DNA from: Neovahlkampfia damariscottae | Taxonomy: Eukaryota > Heterolobosea > Selenaionea > Neovahlkampfiida > Neovahlkampfiidae | Assembly: GCA_016618085.1 (NCBI GenBank) | Contig: JABLTG010000044.1 | Location: 49,559-113,558 of the forward strand | Direction of reading: 5' to 3' | DNA length: 64,000 nucleotides | Shown: in pieces, positions 11,556 through 25,434 of the stretch | Position numbering within the stretch: the first letter of the stretch is position 1 | Layout of the letters: each line of letters starts with the position of its first letter | Notes under the pieces: model-generated | Database searches by the model: none | What the model saw: the letters and a program-made list of their open reading frames with translations, nothing else | What the model was told of the DNA's origin: nothing | Position numbers and translations under genes: made by a program

Positions 11556-14500
11556 ATGAAGGTAGCAGTTATCGGTCTTGGATGTCGTTTTCCAGGTTCA
11601 AGCAATACCCCAGATGAATTTTTTGATAATTTAGTTTCAAAGAAGGATTGTGTTTCAGAAATACCTGACAACAGATGGAACAAGGATTTTTTTTATGATA
11701 AAGAAAAAGGTACACCTGGGAAGATCAATTCAAAGAAAGGTGGGTTCATGGATAATATTTTCAATTTTGATCATGAAGCTTTTTCGATGAGTGTTAAAGA
11801 GTCCAGTAACATTGATCCACAACAAAAAATACTTTTAGAAACAACTTTACAAGCACTTGAAGATTCAAAGTTAGAGTACAGGGGATCAAAAACAGGTGTA
11901 TTCATCGGCACAGGACAAGTCGATTTTTCAGGTTTTTTTTTTTTTTAACACTTTTTGCAGATTTTTCTTTGAGCAAACTTGAATATGTCAATGAATATAC
12001 AGCTCATGGTAGTGCTTTATCTATCCATTCAAATATGCTTTCATACAAATTCGACCTTCAAGGTCCATCACTATCAGTTGACACAGCTTGCTCAAGTAGT
12101 GGAACAGCAATGTATTTGGCAACAAGAGCCCTTGAATCTGGTGATTGTGAACAAGCTGTAGTTGGTGGAATCAATATGATTTTGAATCATGGCATGTCTG
12201 TAGCTTTCAGTAAACTTGGAGTTCTTTCACCTGATGGAATTTGTAGATCATTTGACAAAGATGCAAATGGTTATGTCCGTTCAGAAGGTTGCGGTGTTGT
12301 TGTTATCAAACCTTTAGAAAAAGCTATTCAAGATAATGACAAAATTTACTCTGTTATTATTTCAACAACTTGTAATGAAGATGGAGCAAGAAGTCCATCA
12401 TTAACAATGCCATCATCAGAAGCTCAAAGACAAGTTATGGAAACATCAATCAAAAAATCAAAAATTGATCCAAAGAAATTATTTTACATTGAAGCACATG
12501 CTACAGGTACACCAGTCGGTGATCCAATTGAAATGAATACAATTGGATCTGTTTTTGGAATTAACAGAACAGATTCATTGAAAATGGGCTCAGTCAAATC
12601 AAATATTGGTCATTGTGAATGCTCAAGTTACATTGCAAGTTTAATTAAAGTTTCAATGATGATGCAAAAAGGATTATTATTACCAAGTATCAATTTTAAA
12701 ACACCAAACCCAAAAATCAAATTTGAAGAATATAAATTATCAGTTCAAACAGAAGTTGAAAAATTTGATCCAAAAGATAAATTATTCGCTATTTCTTCAT
12801 TTGGTTTTGGAGGATCAAATATTTGCACACTGTTGGAAGGATTTGAACAAAAAGTTGAAAGAAAAGAAACTTGGAAATTACAATCAACTCCAAACGTTTA
12901 TATTGTTAAAGCACAATCAGAAACAGCCCTCAAAGAAAGAGTTAAACTTATGCAAGAAAAATTTGCTTCAGAAGATCAACATAAAACAATGTTCACACTT
13001 AATTCATCATATCAAGATATTTATCGTTACATGAGTTTCGGACTTGGAAAGAATATTAAAGAAGCAAAATTCTCTGAACCAATCAGAACATCAGATGACA
13101 ACAAACCAATTTGTTTCGTTTTCAGTGGTCAAGGTCCACAAAATATCAATATGGGAAGAACTTTATATTCAAAATTTCCATGCTTCAAATCTACAATTGA
13201 TGAATGTGATGCAATTTATGAAAAAGCATCTGGTATTTCATTACTCAAAGATATTGGTGTTTTTGGTTCAAAAATTGGTCAAGAAAAAGATGTTCAACAA
13301 ATTCATATTACACTTCCAGCTTTGATATTTTTACAAATTGGATTATACAAATTATGGATTAATTTTGGATTAAAACCAGATGTCATTATTGGACACAGTT
13401 TTGGAGAGATGTGTGCGACTTATGCTTCTGGATCTTGTTCTTTGGAAGAAGTACTCACTATCACTGCAAAAAGAGCAAAATTAATGTCAAATTTTGATAA
13501 TTTAGGAACAATGATGGCTGTTGGAATTAGTGCATCAGAAGTCACAGAAATCATCAAAAAATTGGAAATCAAACAACTTTGGATCGCTGCAATCAATTCA
13601 CCTGTTTCATGCACTTTAGGAGGAATCGTTGAAAGTGTTCATAAGATGGCTAAATTTTGTGATGAAAAGAAAATTTTCAATAGAGTTTTAAGCGTTACAA
13701 ATGCATATCATACACCATTACTTTCTTCATTAAGAGAAAAAGCTATAACAGAATTTGAAGGTTCAATTGTTTCTTCAACTGTTCCAAAAGTCAAAGTCAT
13801 TTCAACTGTCACTGGAGATTTTTGGGAAACAGCTTTTGATGCTGATTACTTTTGGCAAAATGTTGAAAAAGGAGTTTTGTTTCAACAAGCTATTGAACTT
13901 GCAATGAAAACATTTGGAAATGAAACTGTATTTTTGGAAATGGCTGCTCATCCTGTTCTCTCAATTTCAATGAAACAAACTGGAGCTACAAACATCCTCA
14001 GTTCAATGAACAGAAAAGAAGATGAACAAACAACACTTTTCAAAACAATTGCTCATCTTTCTTCTCAAAAATTTGACTTAAATTGGAAGCAAATCATTGG
14101 AGAAGATGAAAAACTTTCAATTCCACCTTATCCATTTCAAAGAAAAACATGCTTTGCTGAAACTGAACAACACAAAAATTCAAGATTTATTCCAGAAGGA
14201 ACAACAGGTATTCTCGGAAATTTATCAGACAACTCAAGAAAAACTTGGAAAAATTTACTCAACACCAAGACTCATCCATTTTTAAAAGATCATATTGTTC
14301 AACAAACTACAATTTTCCCTGGCGCTGGTTATGTTGAACTTGCTTTAGAAGCACTTGGAAAGAATCTTCAAAATATTCAAATTCTTTCTGCATTGATGAT
14401 TCCAACAGACTCTTCGTTTGTTGGTGTTGAAGTTACAATTGAAGATGGTATTGCTTCAATTTTCAGTAAAAAAGAAAATGATAGCAATTGGACTTTACAT

Positions 14501-17500
14501 GCAAAAGCAACTTTGAAAAATAATGCTATTTTAATTGAAGATCTAAAATTAAACACTGAAGAAATCTCAAAAAGATGCTCAAAAAAATTGAACAAAGAAT
14601 CAGTCTACAGAAGATTTGATGTCATGGGATTGTCCTATGGATCAAATTTCCAATGTATTGAATCATTAGAACAAGGTGACGAAGAGTCACTCGGATTTTT
14701 ATCAACAAAACATCTAGATTTAAACAAATGGATTTTACATCCTTCTGTACTTGATTGTGCATTTCAATGTTTCTTGGGAGCTATTCAAAATTGTGCTAAA
14801 ACTTATTTACCAATTGGAATTGATGAATTATCAGTTTTTGAAAAAACACCTGAAGAATTTTTAACTTATTGTGAAATCACAAATTTGACAGAGAAAACAG
14901 TTAAAGGAGATATCACTGCAATTGACAAATCAGGAAAATTGCTGTTTAAAGTTGTAGGATTTACAGCATCTGCAATTCCACAACCAAAATCAAATACAAA
15001 AGAAATTAGTTATACACCTCATTGGCAAACAAAAAAACTTCCTGATGTTGTTTTCAAAAAAGAGAGTATTCCATTGGTCAATCATTTTTTGATAAAATCA
15101 TTACTCGAAGAAACTCCTAAAATGGAACAAAATATCATAATTTATTTAGAACAAACACTCAAGTCAATTGATGAATCAAAATTAACTTTAAATGCAAAGA
15201 AATATTTCAATTGGTGTAGTGAATTCTTAAAAAAATCAAAAAGTAAAATTCACTTTTCAGAAGTTTCACCACCAACAACAAGTGAAATTAAAAGAAAAAG
15301 TTCAAACCCTATAGAACCAGAAAAAGTTGAAATCAAGAGAAAAACATCAAATCCAAAAGATGGTCATGAAGTGAAAAGAAATTCAAATGGTGTTCAAGAA
15401 ATTGCAAGAAAGAATTCAGCAACGAAAGAAAAACCAGTACTTAAGGAAACAGAAGATTTCAAATTGGAAAATGAAATGATTAAAAAAATTGGTGATAATT
15501 TGAAGAACATCTTAACAATGGATGATGAATCAGTGAATGAGTTTATTTCATCAGATAATGCATTAGAAAAACTTTTTGAAAATTCCTTAACTTTCAAACC
15601 AACTTCAGATGTTATTCTAAATTTATTTCAAAAAACATTGGATACATTTGAAGAAACAAGAGTATTTCGTGTTTTACAATTGGCTCATGGATCAACATCA
15701 CTCACAACACAATTACTTTCAATTTTGAAGAATTACAAGGGAAGAGTTGAATTCTATTTTGCTGATTCTTCAAAATCATGTGAAGAAGCAGAAAAGAAAT
15801 TCCAAGAATACTCATTTATTCAATACAAAGTAATTGATGTTCAAAAATCATTTGAATCACAAGGAATTCCAAGAAGTTCAATTGATATTGTTATTGGTTT
15901 CAATACTATTGATTCAACAGTCAAAAACACAAAAATATTGTCAAATATTTCAAAATCACTTGTTCCAAACGGTTTATTGATTGTTGCTGAACATACAACA
16001 AGATCAAATGTGTTAAACTTTGTTTTTGGTGCATTAAATAATTGGAGTTTTGAAGGAACAATAGAATCTCAAATAAGTGCATCAGGATTCGAACAAGAAG
16101 AAATTTATACAGTTGAGAAACATCTTCATTCAGTTTTTGTAGCAAGAAGAAAAATGCAAATTGATGATGTTGCTGTTGATTTTACTGTTTTCCAAGATCA
16201 AGATCCATTGATGCTTTTGGAATATATCAAAGCAAATCATGTTGAAAAGAAACCACTTTTGATCATTTCCAAAGGAGCTCAAATCAAAGTAGAATCACCT
16301 GAACATGCTTCATTAGTAGGAATGACACGTGTCATTGCAAATGAGAACTTAGATTGGAATATCAAAACATTGGATATTTCAAATGACACAAAGAATGTTG
16401 AAGAATGGATTGAAAGAGTAAAACAATTTTCAAATGAATTTGAAGTTGAAAATGCAATTCAAGGAGATAAATTATTAGTTCCAAGATTTTTAGCAATCAA
16501 AAAAGAACCAAAAACAAATAGTGAAATCAAAACACCATTTAGATTAGAATCAGACAAACCAGGTCTTTTAAATTCACTTATACATCATCAATTTGAATTT
16601 CCAACTTTAAAAGAAGATGAAATCATTGCACAAGTAAAATCATCAGCATTGAACTTCAAAGATATTATGTTAGCAATGAATATGCTTGATTCATTTGAAA
16701 TGGATCTTGGTCTTGAATTTTCAGGTGTTATCACTCAAAAAGGATCAAATGTTAAATATGAAATTGGTGATGAAATATTTGGATTCTCTTCACATTCATT
16801 TGCATCACACGTAGTGACAAGTCAATTTTTGATTGTGAAAAAACCAAAAAATATTTCATTTGAAGAAGCAGCAAGTATTCCAGCTGTATTTGTGACTCCT
16901 TATTTTGCTCTTGTTTATAAAGCTAATGTTCAAGAAGGAGACAAAGTTTTAATTCATTCAGCTGCTGGTGGTGTTGGTCAAAGTGCAATTCAACTTGTAA
17001 AATGGCTCAAAGGAGATATTTATGCAACAGTTGGTTCTCAAGAAAAGAGAAATTTCCTTAAAGAAAAATATGGGGTTGAAAGATTTGGAAATTCAAGAAC
17101 AACTGAATGGGATCAAGAGATTTTATCACATGAACCAAAAGGAGTTGATGTTGTTTTAAATTCACTCTCCGGAGAAAATATCACCAAAGGAATCAACATT
17201 TTATCACCATATGGAAGTTTTATTGAAATTGGAAAACGTGATATTTTAGATAACAACTCAATTGCTTTGAAACCATTCTTACATAATCTTTCATATTACT
17301 CAGTTCATTTAGATCAAATGTTTAATCAAAAACCAAAATTGGTTGGAAAATTATTGAAAGAAATTGCTGATTTGTTTGAACAAAATATTTTGACTCCAAT
17401 TGTTGATAAAATATTCCCATCATTTGAAATTGTTGAAGCATTTAGGTATATGCAAAGTGGAAAACATATGGGTAAAATTATGATTAATTATGAAGAGAAA

Positions 17501-18538
17501 AATTATCCAAAAGAAATTGCAACACAAACCAATTTATTTTCAGCTGAAAAAACTTATGTTCTAAGTGGTGGTTTAGGAGCTGTTGGATTTGAAATTATGA
17601 AATGGATGATTTCGCAAGGAGCCAAATTTTTAGTTTTATTATCCAGAAGAGGAAATTTAACAAAATATCAATCAAGAGAATTACAATCATTAAAAGCAAA
17701 TATCTTCATTTCAAAGACTGATGTTTGTGATGAAACTGATGTTGTCAAATGCTACAAAGAAATTGAAATGAAAAATTATCCAAAAATTGGAGGTGTTATT
17801 CATTTAGCGATGGTTTTAGATGATGATAATATTTTGAAATTGACAAAAGAAAGATTCTCTAATGTTTATGAACCTAAAGTTCAAGGAGCAAAAAATTTAA
17901 TGAAACCTTTAAATCCAAAAGATTTAGATTTCGTTTTGTTTTTCAGTTCAATTTCTTCAATCATTGGAAATCCAGAACAAAGTAATTATGCAGCTGCAAA
18001 TTGTTTCTTAGATAATTATGCTCATCATTTATCAACTCTAGGATTTCCTGCTTATGCTTTAAATTTAGGTGCTGTTGATGATGTTGGTGTTATTGCAAAT
18101 GATTTTCAATTGAGAAAGATTATGAAATTGAGAGGAATTTCAAATGAAAATTTAACAGTTCAAGAAATTTTCAAAATTATAGATTCCATTCTCAGAAGCA
18201 AAACTGTTCAACATCTTCCTTCACTTGACTTAATTTCATTATGTAAAAATTATCCATTGATGGCTCAAAAATGTGGTCATCTTGTTGAAAGAGTTTATGT
18301 CAAAGTTGGAAATGAAAATAAACAAGAATTGAATGTTGAAGCTTTGAAAGTATTGATTGGTGGTCTTCTTCAAGTTGAACCAAGTGATATCAATGAAAAA
18401 GAGAAATTAACAACATATGGAGTTGATTCACTTTTGGCTGTTGAAATATCATCATTACTTGATACTAAATTTGATATCAAAGTTTCCCAAATGGATATTT
18501 TAAGTGGAGCTTCTGTGGCTTCTTTAATTAAAAAATAA
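11556..18538 (+). CDS. Highly reducing type I polyketide synthase
   Basis: Two exons (11556..11931 and 11961..18538) give 2,317 residues. Domains in order are: ketosynthase (residues 1-430, active Cys in VDTACSSS near 169, His in EAHATGTPVGDP and SNIGHCE); acyltransferase (GHSFGEM near 602); dehydratase (HPFLKDH near 896); a methyltransferase-like segment near 1355 whose SAM loop is degenerate (LQLAHGSTSLT); enoylreductase (1650-1970, SAAGGVGQ); ketoreductase (from 1985, SGGLGAVG, with Ser and Tyr in SSISSIIG and SNYAAAN); and one acyl carrier domain (GVDSLLAVE, Ser near 2281). There is no thioesterase, so release needs another enzyme. The N-A-Y-H motif in the acyltransferase hints at malonyl-CoA. 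The layout resembles the iterative reducing synthases of Dictyostelium. The product is unknown. A Ser/Lys-rich linker near 1230-1270 is unusual. Confidence 0.95.
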
Positions 18539-18541
18539 AAT

Positions 18542-21500
18542 TTATTTCGTGAATTGTTTCACTAAAGAGGAAATTTCTTCTGGTGATTCAAATGACATTA
18601 CTTTTAAGAAATTCTTCATTTTATCTTCGTTGACCAATTTTTCCAAAAGTTTCATTTGATTTTCTTTTGTCAAAGCATCAATTTCTTTTTCGATAACTGA
18701 ATCCAAATTTAAAGGAATAATTTTTCCATCTTTGTCAATTTGAATTTCACCAGCCCATGAATCAGGAAAATTATAATTTTCGTAAGTTGAGGAAACATTA
18801 TCAAGATATTTTGATGTAAAATCATATTCTTTCAATTGGGAGAAAATTTCCTTTGCTTGATGGAATTTTCTTGATTCGAATAAATGAAGTGCTTTTTTGA
18901 AATCTTCATGTTTTGTGTTTTGATCATTTAACATTTGAAAGAGCGAAATTGGATTCTTTTTCCCTTTTAAAAGGTATTTTCCAATAAATCTGCTTTTGAA
19001 ATTTAATTTTGAGCCCACCAATAAATCTTCAGTCACAACAAAAGTTGCTCCTAATGTTTTGGTTAAACTTTCAACTCTTGAAGCAGTATTAACAGTGTCA
19101 GAAATAACAGTAGCATCAATTCTTTCGTTATCACCAATGGTTCCAACCATTACATCGCCATAATGAATTCCAACTCCAATAGAAACTTTTGATTGATCTT
19201 TTCTGCATTCTATATTGTATTGTTTTAACGCTTCCAACATTTCAAAACCACATTTTATACTGTCATCAATTGCATTTGGAAATAATGCCATAATACAATC
19301 ACCAAAGAATTTATCAATGAATCCATTGTTTTTAGAAATGACAGGTGCCAAATAAGATAATATTCCATTGACAAATGAAAATGATTCTTCAGGATTCATA
19401 TTTTCTGTTAAATCTGTAAAGTTACGAATATCTGAAAACATGACACTCATATTTTTTGTTGCAGCATCTCCTCTTTTGATATTTCTGACATCTCCTTTTC
19501 CAAGTTGATCAAGAAATTGTTTTGGAAGAAATCTTTCGTATGATTTATTCAAACTGTTCATTTCATCATAAAGAGTTGCATTTTCGTAAGAAATTGATAA
19601 TTGAGATCCAATGTGTTCTAATATAACCTTTCTATTGTTATTAAAAATGCCTTCCAATGATTTGTTTTCCATATAAATCAAACCAACAAGTTCGTTCTTT
19701 TTTAAGATTGGATGAATAAATAATGACTTAATTCCATTCTTTTTGATGTAAGAATTTTCTGAATACTCTGATTGTCTTGCATTGTTTAAGATGATTTGTT
19801 TTTTCATTGCAATTGAAATATCAACCAATGCACTACAGTATTGATCATATTCTTTTAAATTTTGATCCATTTCTTTAAGATTTCCTTTTTTGTTGATTGA
19901 AGAAGTAACTTTGAATTCTTTTCCTTTTTTCAAAATGATCAAAACATTTTCAGCTCCAGTGTTTTCTTTAATGATGAAAAGTACTTTTTTGATCAAATTT
20001 GAAGTCGTTAATTCAACAGATAATGCTTGAGATGCTTTAATGATGCTCATCATATCCAACGAATCAGAGCCCATTTCTTCAAAACTTGAAGTTGAAGATG
20101 AATTTGATGATGAGGTTGTTAGATCAGATGACGATGTATTATGTTTTCTTGAAGCAATAAGATTGAACTTTGAATATTTTTTTTTCAATTTTGAAACTTT
20201 AGAAGCAGCTGCCATGGATTCCCAAATTGAAATTAATTTCTCAAAATAGTATTGACAAATAGCAGGAAGGAAATTTTTTTCAATACAATAATCTAACATG
20301 AGTTCATTAATAACTGCTGAAACAATTGGTAATCCATACTTTTGAGCTGATTCTGATGATTTGTTGAATAAATTTAACACAGATAATGTATCTGCATTTT
20401 GTTTAAAGGATTCACTAACTGCGCAAAGTAATTGATACATTGGGCCATAGTAGAAAGGTGATATAACATTATAACTCTTGAACAATTCAACAAAGGATTC
20501 AAATTTTGTTAAATGGATTTGTTCTCCTGTTTTTTTATAGAAATGTGCACAGCATAAGGCATGGTAGCATTGTGAAGCATAATAACCACAATGACCGATA
20601 GTTTCTACCAATCTTGGTTCTCTTTCATCCAATAAACCTTTAGCTTTTTCGATTTCACCATTATGATATGCAACCATTGCTTCCATGAATATGAAAAATG
20701 AACCAGCCCAATTTGCTTCTTTAATACCTTCAAGAAGGTATTTTGGGTTGAATTTACGAATTCCAGCAAGATCTTGTGCAAAATGCAAATCACATTCCAA
20801 CAAATCACGGACGAATATATTTCCAATTTTCTTGCAAAAAGATTGATACACTTCAAGTTTTGAAATAACATTAAAGAAATTCTCTCCATTTGTTACAGCA
20901 CGCATTCCCCAATTATTCATATTATAACATCCAAAAACATATTCTCCATGAGCAATTGCGTAATTACTACCAGTACTGAAATGATACAAACCTTGTTTGA
21001 ATGTTCCTCCAAAAATTTGATTAATGCCTATTGTAAAACGAACTAAAGCTTCATTAAAATTTGGATTTTTAGTTTTTTCCAAAAGTTTTTCAGCCAAGTT
21101 TGTCAATTGATAACCCATAGGATCTTGAAAAAAAGAACAAATCATCCAACCAGAAATCCCAAAACTGACTGGTGCATTCTCAGTTAATCCTTCAGTTAAA
21201 TGTAAATAAAGTGAAATCAATGAAACAGTAACAGGCATTAAAGGGTTAGTTTTTCCACTTACAAAAATTGTATCAAGACTTTCTGTTAAAAGAATACTAA
21301 ATGCAGCCATTTCTTTATCATTACATTGTTTGATTTTTTCAATTCCTTTTACTCCTCCAATTTGAACCAATTCAACATCAATTTTCTTTTTAAAATCATA
21401 AATCCATTCTTTATAAGCAACTGGATCATTTAAAGGAATATCTTTTGTCAAAGTGAATAATTGGAAAGCGTTCATTAAGAGATCATATGAACGATCAAAC

Positions 21501-24103
21501 TGAAATGATAACACAGACATTTTCATATAATCCTTGTAAACACTGAACTTTTCAACATTGCTATTTGAATTTTCAAGTAGAATTTGATATAATTTTTCAG
21601 ATTCTGAAATACGAGTTGCTCCAAAACATGACTCAGCATGAGTTACATGAGCTCTTCTTGCAAGTGAATAATCTGAACTCCAAACATCTTCAGTTAATGC
21701 TTCCATTGCTATTTCTGAAAAATTCACAGCTGCACTGAATGCACTGTTTTTCAATGATTTTTTTGAAGCGATCAAGTTCAAATTGATCAAAGTTATTTGA
21801 TCTTCAAAAAGATCTTTCGCAATATTCAAATGATTTACAACATCAAATATTCCGTTCTCTAATTCCTCTGAATCTTTTAATTTATTTAAAAGTGTAGTTC
21901 CAATGACTAAATGCATGTTTTTTCTTTCTTTTTCTTCTGCAATTTCATAAGCTGCTTGTCTTAACCTGTCATGGAAAAATTTATATCGGTCTGAGTCGAT
22001 TTGAATGATCCAACCATCTTGAAGTGGTTCAATGAGAGTAGCTTGTACAGAAGTTTTTTCATCCCAAATCCAATGCAATTCAGTCAATTTGAAAGTATCT
22101 CCAAAATAAGCTGCTTTGTTTAAAAAATTTTGCATCATTTTTGGTGTTTTCAATAAGTTTTCAATCATGAAATCAATGACATTTGAGCTGAAGTTCATTT
22201 TTTTAATTGAATCTAAATCGTAAATCCACTCTTTTTCTTCAAGTTTGATTAATTCTTCTTCATAGAGAGTATTAAGAAATTCTCTTGAAAAAAATGGATT
22301 TCCATTTGTTTTTAAGTGAATTAATCGACTCAATTCTATTGTTTCTGATTCTTTTTGTCCTAAAGTATCTGCTACCATTTGATTCAAATATTCAAGATTC
22401 AAAGATTGAATGTTGATGATTTTCAAATTTTGGAATTCTTTCAATAGGATTGAAAGTTGATGTCCTGAGTCTACTTCATTATCACGATATGCACCAAGTA
22501 CAAATATCTTTGGATCATTCTTTTGAAGGATTTTATTCAACAGAACTTTTGAAAATTTAAAAATAAATAAAAATTACCAAATGAAGCGGAATCTGCCCAT
22601 TGAAGATCATCAATAGCAATGATTAATGTATTATCTCCTGTGAAACAATTGAAAAATGAAAATAATGTTTCGAATAATCTTTTTTGAGTCTCTTCACTTC
22701 TATCAAGAGAAACTGGTACTTTTTGTTCTCCTAACAAAACTTTCAATTCAGGAACAAGTTGTGAAATGAGACCTGCATTTTCTTTTAATTCAAGTTTCAT
22801 AATGTTTTTTAAATTTTCTTTATACTCGTCTTCTTCAGATAAAACTCTGAGAATCAATGATTTGACAACACTAAAAATAGCAATTTAAAAAATGAATTTG
22901 AAAATCGAACTTTATGAATGCGAAATATGGTGTTGTACGATTAAATTGATCAAATTTACCATAACTAATGGTTACATTCATTTCTGGACGTTTTATCAAT
23001 TCTTCGATTAATCTAAAATTTAACATAAGAAATTTGAAATTTCATACTTTGATTTTCCAGAACCTGAATACCCAGAAATTAAACACATTCTTGTATCAGT
23101 TGAATCTGATTGAATAACATCACAAAGTAATTTAAGTTCTTCTTCTCTTCCATAACTAAATTTTTTTTAGTGTTTTTTTTTTTCTGTTACATGTTATTTG
23201 GTATTTGAAATTGTTTTAAATCATCTTTTCCTGGTTCAAAATCTTCTTCCAATGAGTCTAATTTTTTTAAAATGAATTCTAAATCTCTAAGGACACCATA
23301 AGCTGAAGAGTATCTATCAGTTGGACTTTTTTGACACATTTTTTGAATAACAACATTAATGGCATTTGGAGCTTCCAAAATGAACGGAACTTTTTTTGTA
23401 ATTTGAGAATGAACCACTGATAATTTATCTCCTTTGAATGGAACAGTTCCCGTTAACATTTCATAAAATGTGATTCCTAATGAGTAAATATCGCTTCTGA
23501 GATCCATATTTTTTGAAATTCTTGATGTTGCTTCAGGACTTCAAAAGATGTTAAAAAAATTTTTTTTCATTTTTTTTACCTCATGTAAAAGTATGTTCCT
23601 GTTGGTGAAGAGCATGAAATTGAAGGTGCTTTGTTTGAAACAATAACACTTAAACCGAAATCAATGAGTTTTACTTCTTCTTCACGTCCAAGAATAAAAT
23701 TAGCAAGTTTAATGTCTCTGTGGAGAATTTGTGAAGAATGACATTCATTAAGAGCTTTAGTCATGGAAATTGCAAGTTTTAAGAACTCTTCTGTGCCCAA
23801 AGTGTTGTTTTTCAAATAATTTGACAAACTGTCACCGTCTTGTTCTTCTACTAAAAATACTGAACCATTTTCTTGTTCCACCATTTCAATCATGTTTATG
23901 AAATGTTTTGGAAATTTTTGGTGTAAAGTTTGAGTTGTGTGAAAATCCTTTTTGAAAGATTCAACAACACGAAGTGAAGGAAAAGCATTTGCTGGCTTCT
24001 TAATGAGCAACGCTTTGTTGTCTGAATTCCTGGTGGCTTTTGTGATGACGGTATTTGAAGAAGAAAATAACACTTCAGTCCTTGAATAATCTACTTTGTT
24101 CAT
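18542..24103 (-). CDS. Kinase-ATPase-TPR-GAF class III adenylyl cyclase
   Basis: About six exons encode roughly 1,790 residues. The N-terminal Ser/Thr kinase has HRDIKLANF, LIDFGLS, a TYFYMSPE loop made by splicing, and DLRSDIYSLG. An NTPase module follows with P-loop GYSGSGKS and Walker B LIIAIDDLQWAD. A long helical repeat region leads to a GAF domain (SLFIHPILKKNELVGLIYME). The C-terminal cyclase has both metal aspartates (MFSDIRNFT and FFGDCIMALF), a purine-selecting Lys (FIDKFFGD) and a Thr seven residues before the Asn in VISDTVNTASR. The Lys/Thr pair is typical of class IIIb, bicarbonate-responsive adenylyl cyclases, so cAMP is the likely product. This architecture is known from bacterial signalling proteins and some protists. 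ATTGG at 24114..24118 lies just upstream of the ATG at 24101..24103. Confidence 0.9.
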
Positions 24104-24423
24104 GATGGAGATGATTGGCTGACGAATCAAATTAGGAAACTGTATTATAGAAATGGATGTGTGGGAAAAAATGGAAAACTGACATATTAAGTAATTCCAA
24201 ACACCAAAAAAAAATAAAGTGTTTGCCATTTAAAGCATTTTCTTAAGCCTTTTCATTGGTCCATTTTCCTCTTTGTTGAAGTTTTGAATTTTTTCATTGG
24301 TTACCTTCTTAATTAGTCGATTTTTAATCATAAATTTTGCCAAAGCAATATTTTTTTTTTTGTTTTGTGTTTTTCTGGCTAATTTGGTGTAAAAACGGAG
24401 AAATACCAAAAGACAAACATCCA

Positions 24424-25434
24424 TCAAAAAGAGCTTTCTTTCATAAGAAATCTAAAAATCCCAAATACAGAACCTGATTTCAGAACTTTATGAATAAAAG
24501 AATCAATATCAAACAAGCGTCTTTCCCCATCAATTGAAATTCCCAACTTGAAATCTATGATCTCTAGGTTCTGAAATGTCCTGTGTTTGTATCCAACTTG
24601 GTACCAAGTTTGAAAATCATTCCTAGAGGAGTGCAAAAAATTGAAGAAAAATGTTGAAGTTGACAAACTTTTATTCATTGGAATTTGATTTTTTGTTTTC
24701 AATTTCTTTTGATTTTTCTTTTGCTAGATTTGATGTAAATTCAAAAGTAATTTGACCAAAATGACCTGTTTTCAATTTTTTGTTCATTCTTTCTTCATCA
24801 AAAATTTCACCAGTATCATCCACATATTCGAGTTTTACCATCTGCTTTTGTAACATTAATTCCAATGAAATGATCAGTTGGACATATTTTTGATAATTGG
24901 TTCTGGAAACTTCAACACTGAATCAGTTCTGGTTGTTGAAGTAAAAAATTCTTGAAAAATCTTCTTCTGTTGAATTCTGAATTGTTTTTGATCCAAATAA
25001 TAATTCTTGACACAATGGTGATGGAAGTTTTTGTTTTTCTCATTCATAAAAAAAAGTGAATCAGCTCATTCAAATTATCATTGTTGCGAAGCCACATTTT
25101 TAAAAAAAGTATGGATGGTTTTCATTCTAATTTCAATAATGTAGTCAAATTAAAAATTTAAATGAACAACTGTAGATTCACATTAGCAACTCGTATCATC
25201 AACCTGTTCATCAATTTTTACCAATGGCTTCAATGATTGTTGATACAACACCATGAGCTCTTCGTTAACCTCACAAAAAACTCTGTTTTTTCTTCTCCAG
25301 TCAATTCCTTCAAGAAAGACCAGTAATATTGACAGACGTTCCATGAATTTTAAAAGTGTCTTTTTGCTGACTCTGAATGCTTTTTTGAACCGATTTTCGT
25401 TTTTATTGGTCAAATTTCCTGAGTTTGAGGACAT
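24424..25434 (-). pseudogene. Decayed coding region, unrecognised family
   Basis: Three gene-like frames lie on the minus strand (about 25434..25183, 24865..24671 and 24702..24424) but stops and frame changes separate them and no set of GT-AG introns joins them. The first starts MSSNSGNLTNKNENRFKK and is Lys/Leu-rich. The second includes VKLEYVDDTGEIFDEER, the third DFKLGISIDGERRLFDID. I do not recognise the family. Between them, phrases such as KICPTDHFIGINVTKADGKT sit in a third frame, which suggests one ancestral protein broken by indels. Alternatively the upstream frame alone (84 residues) could be a small live gene. The spacer 24104..24423 to the cyclase start shows nothing I can support beyond two more ATTGGT boxes. 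Confidence 0.4.

Noticed and set aside
24230-24427. Minus-strand frame of 65 residues upstream of the cyclase
   Set aside because: Lys/Asn-rich, with two ATTGGT boxes inside it, so it reads as promoter DNA.
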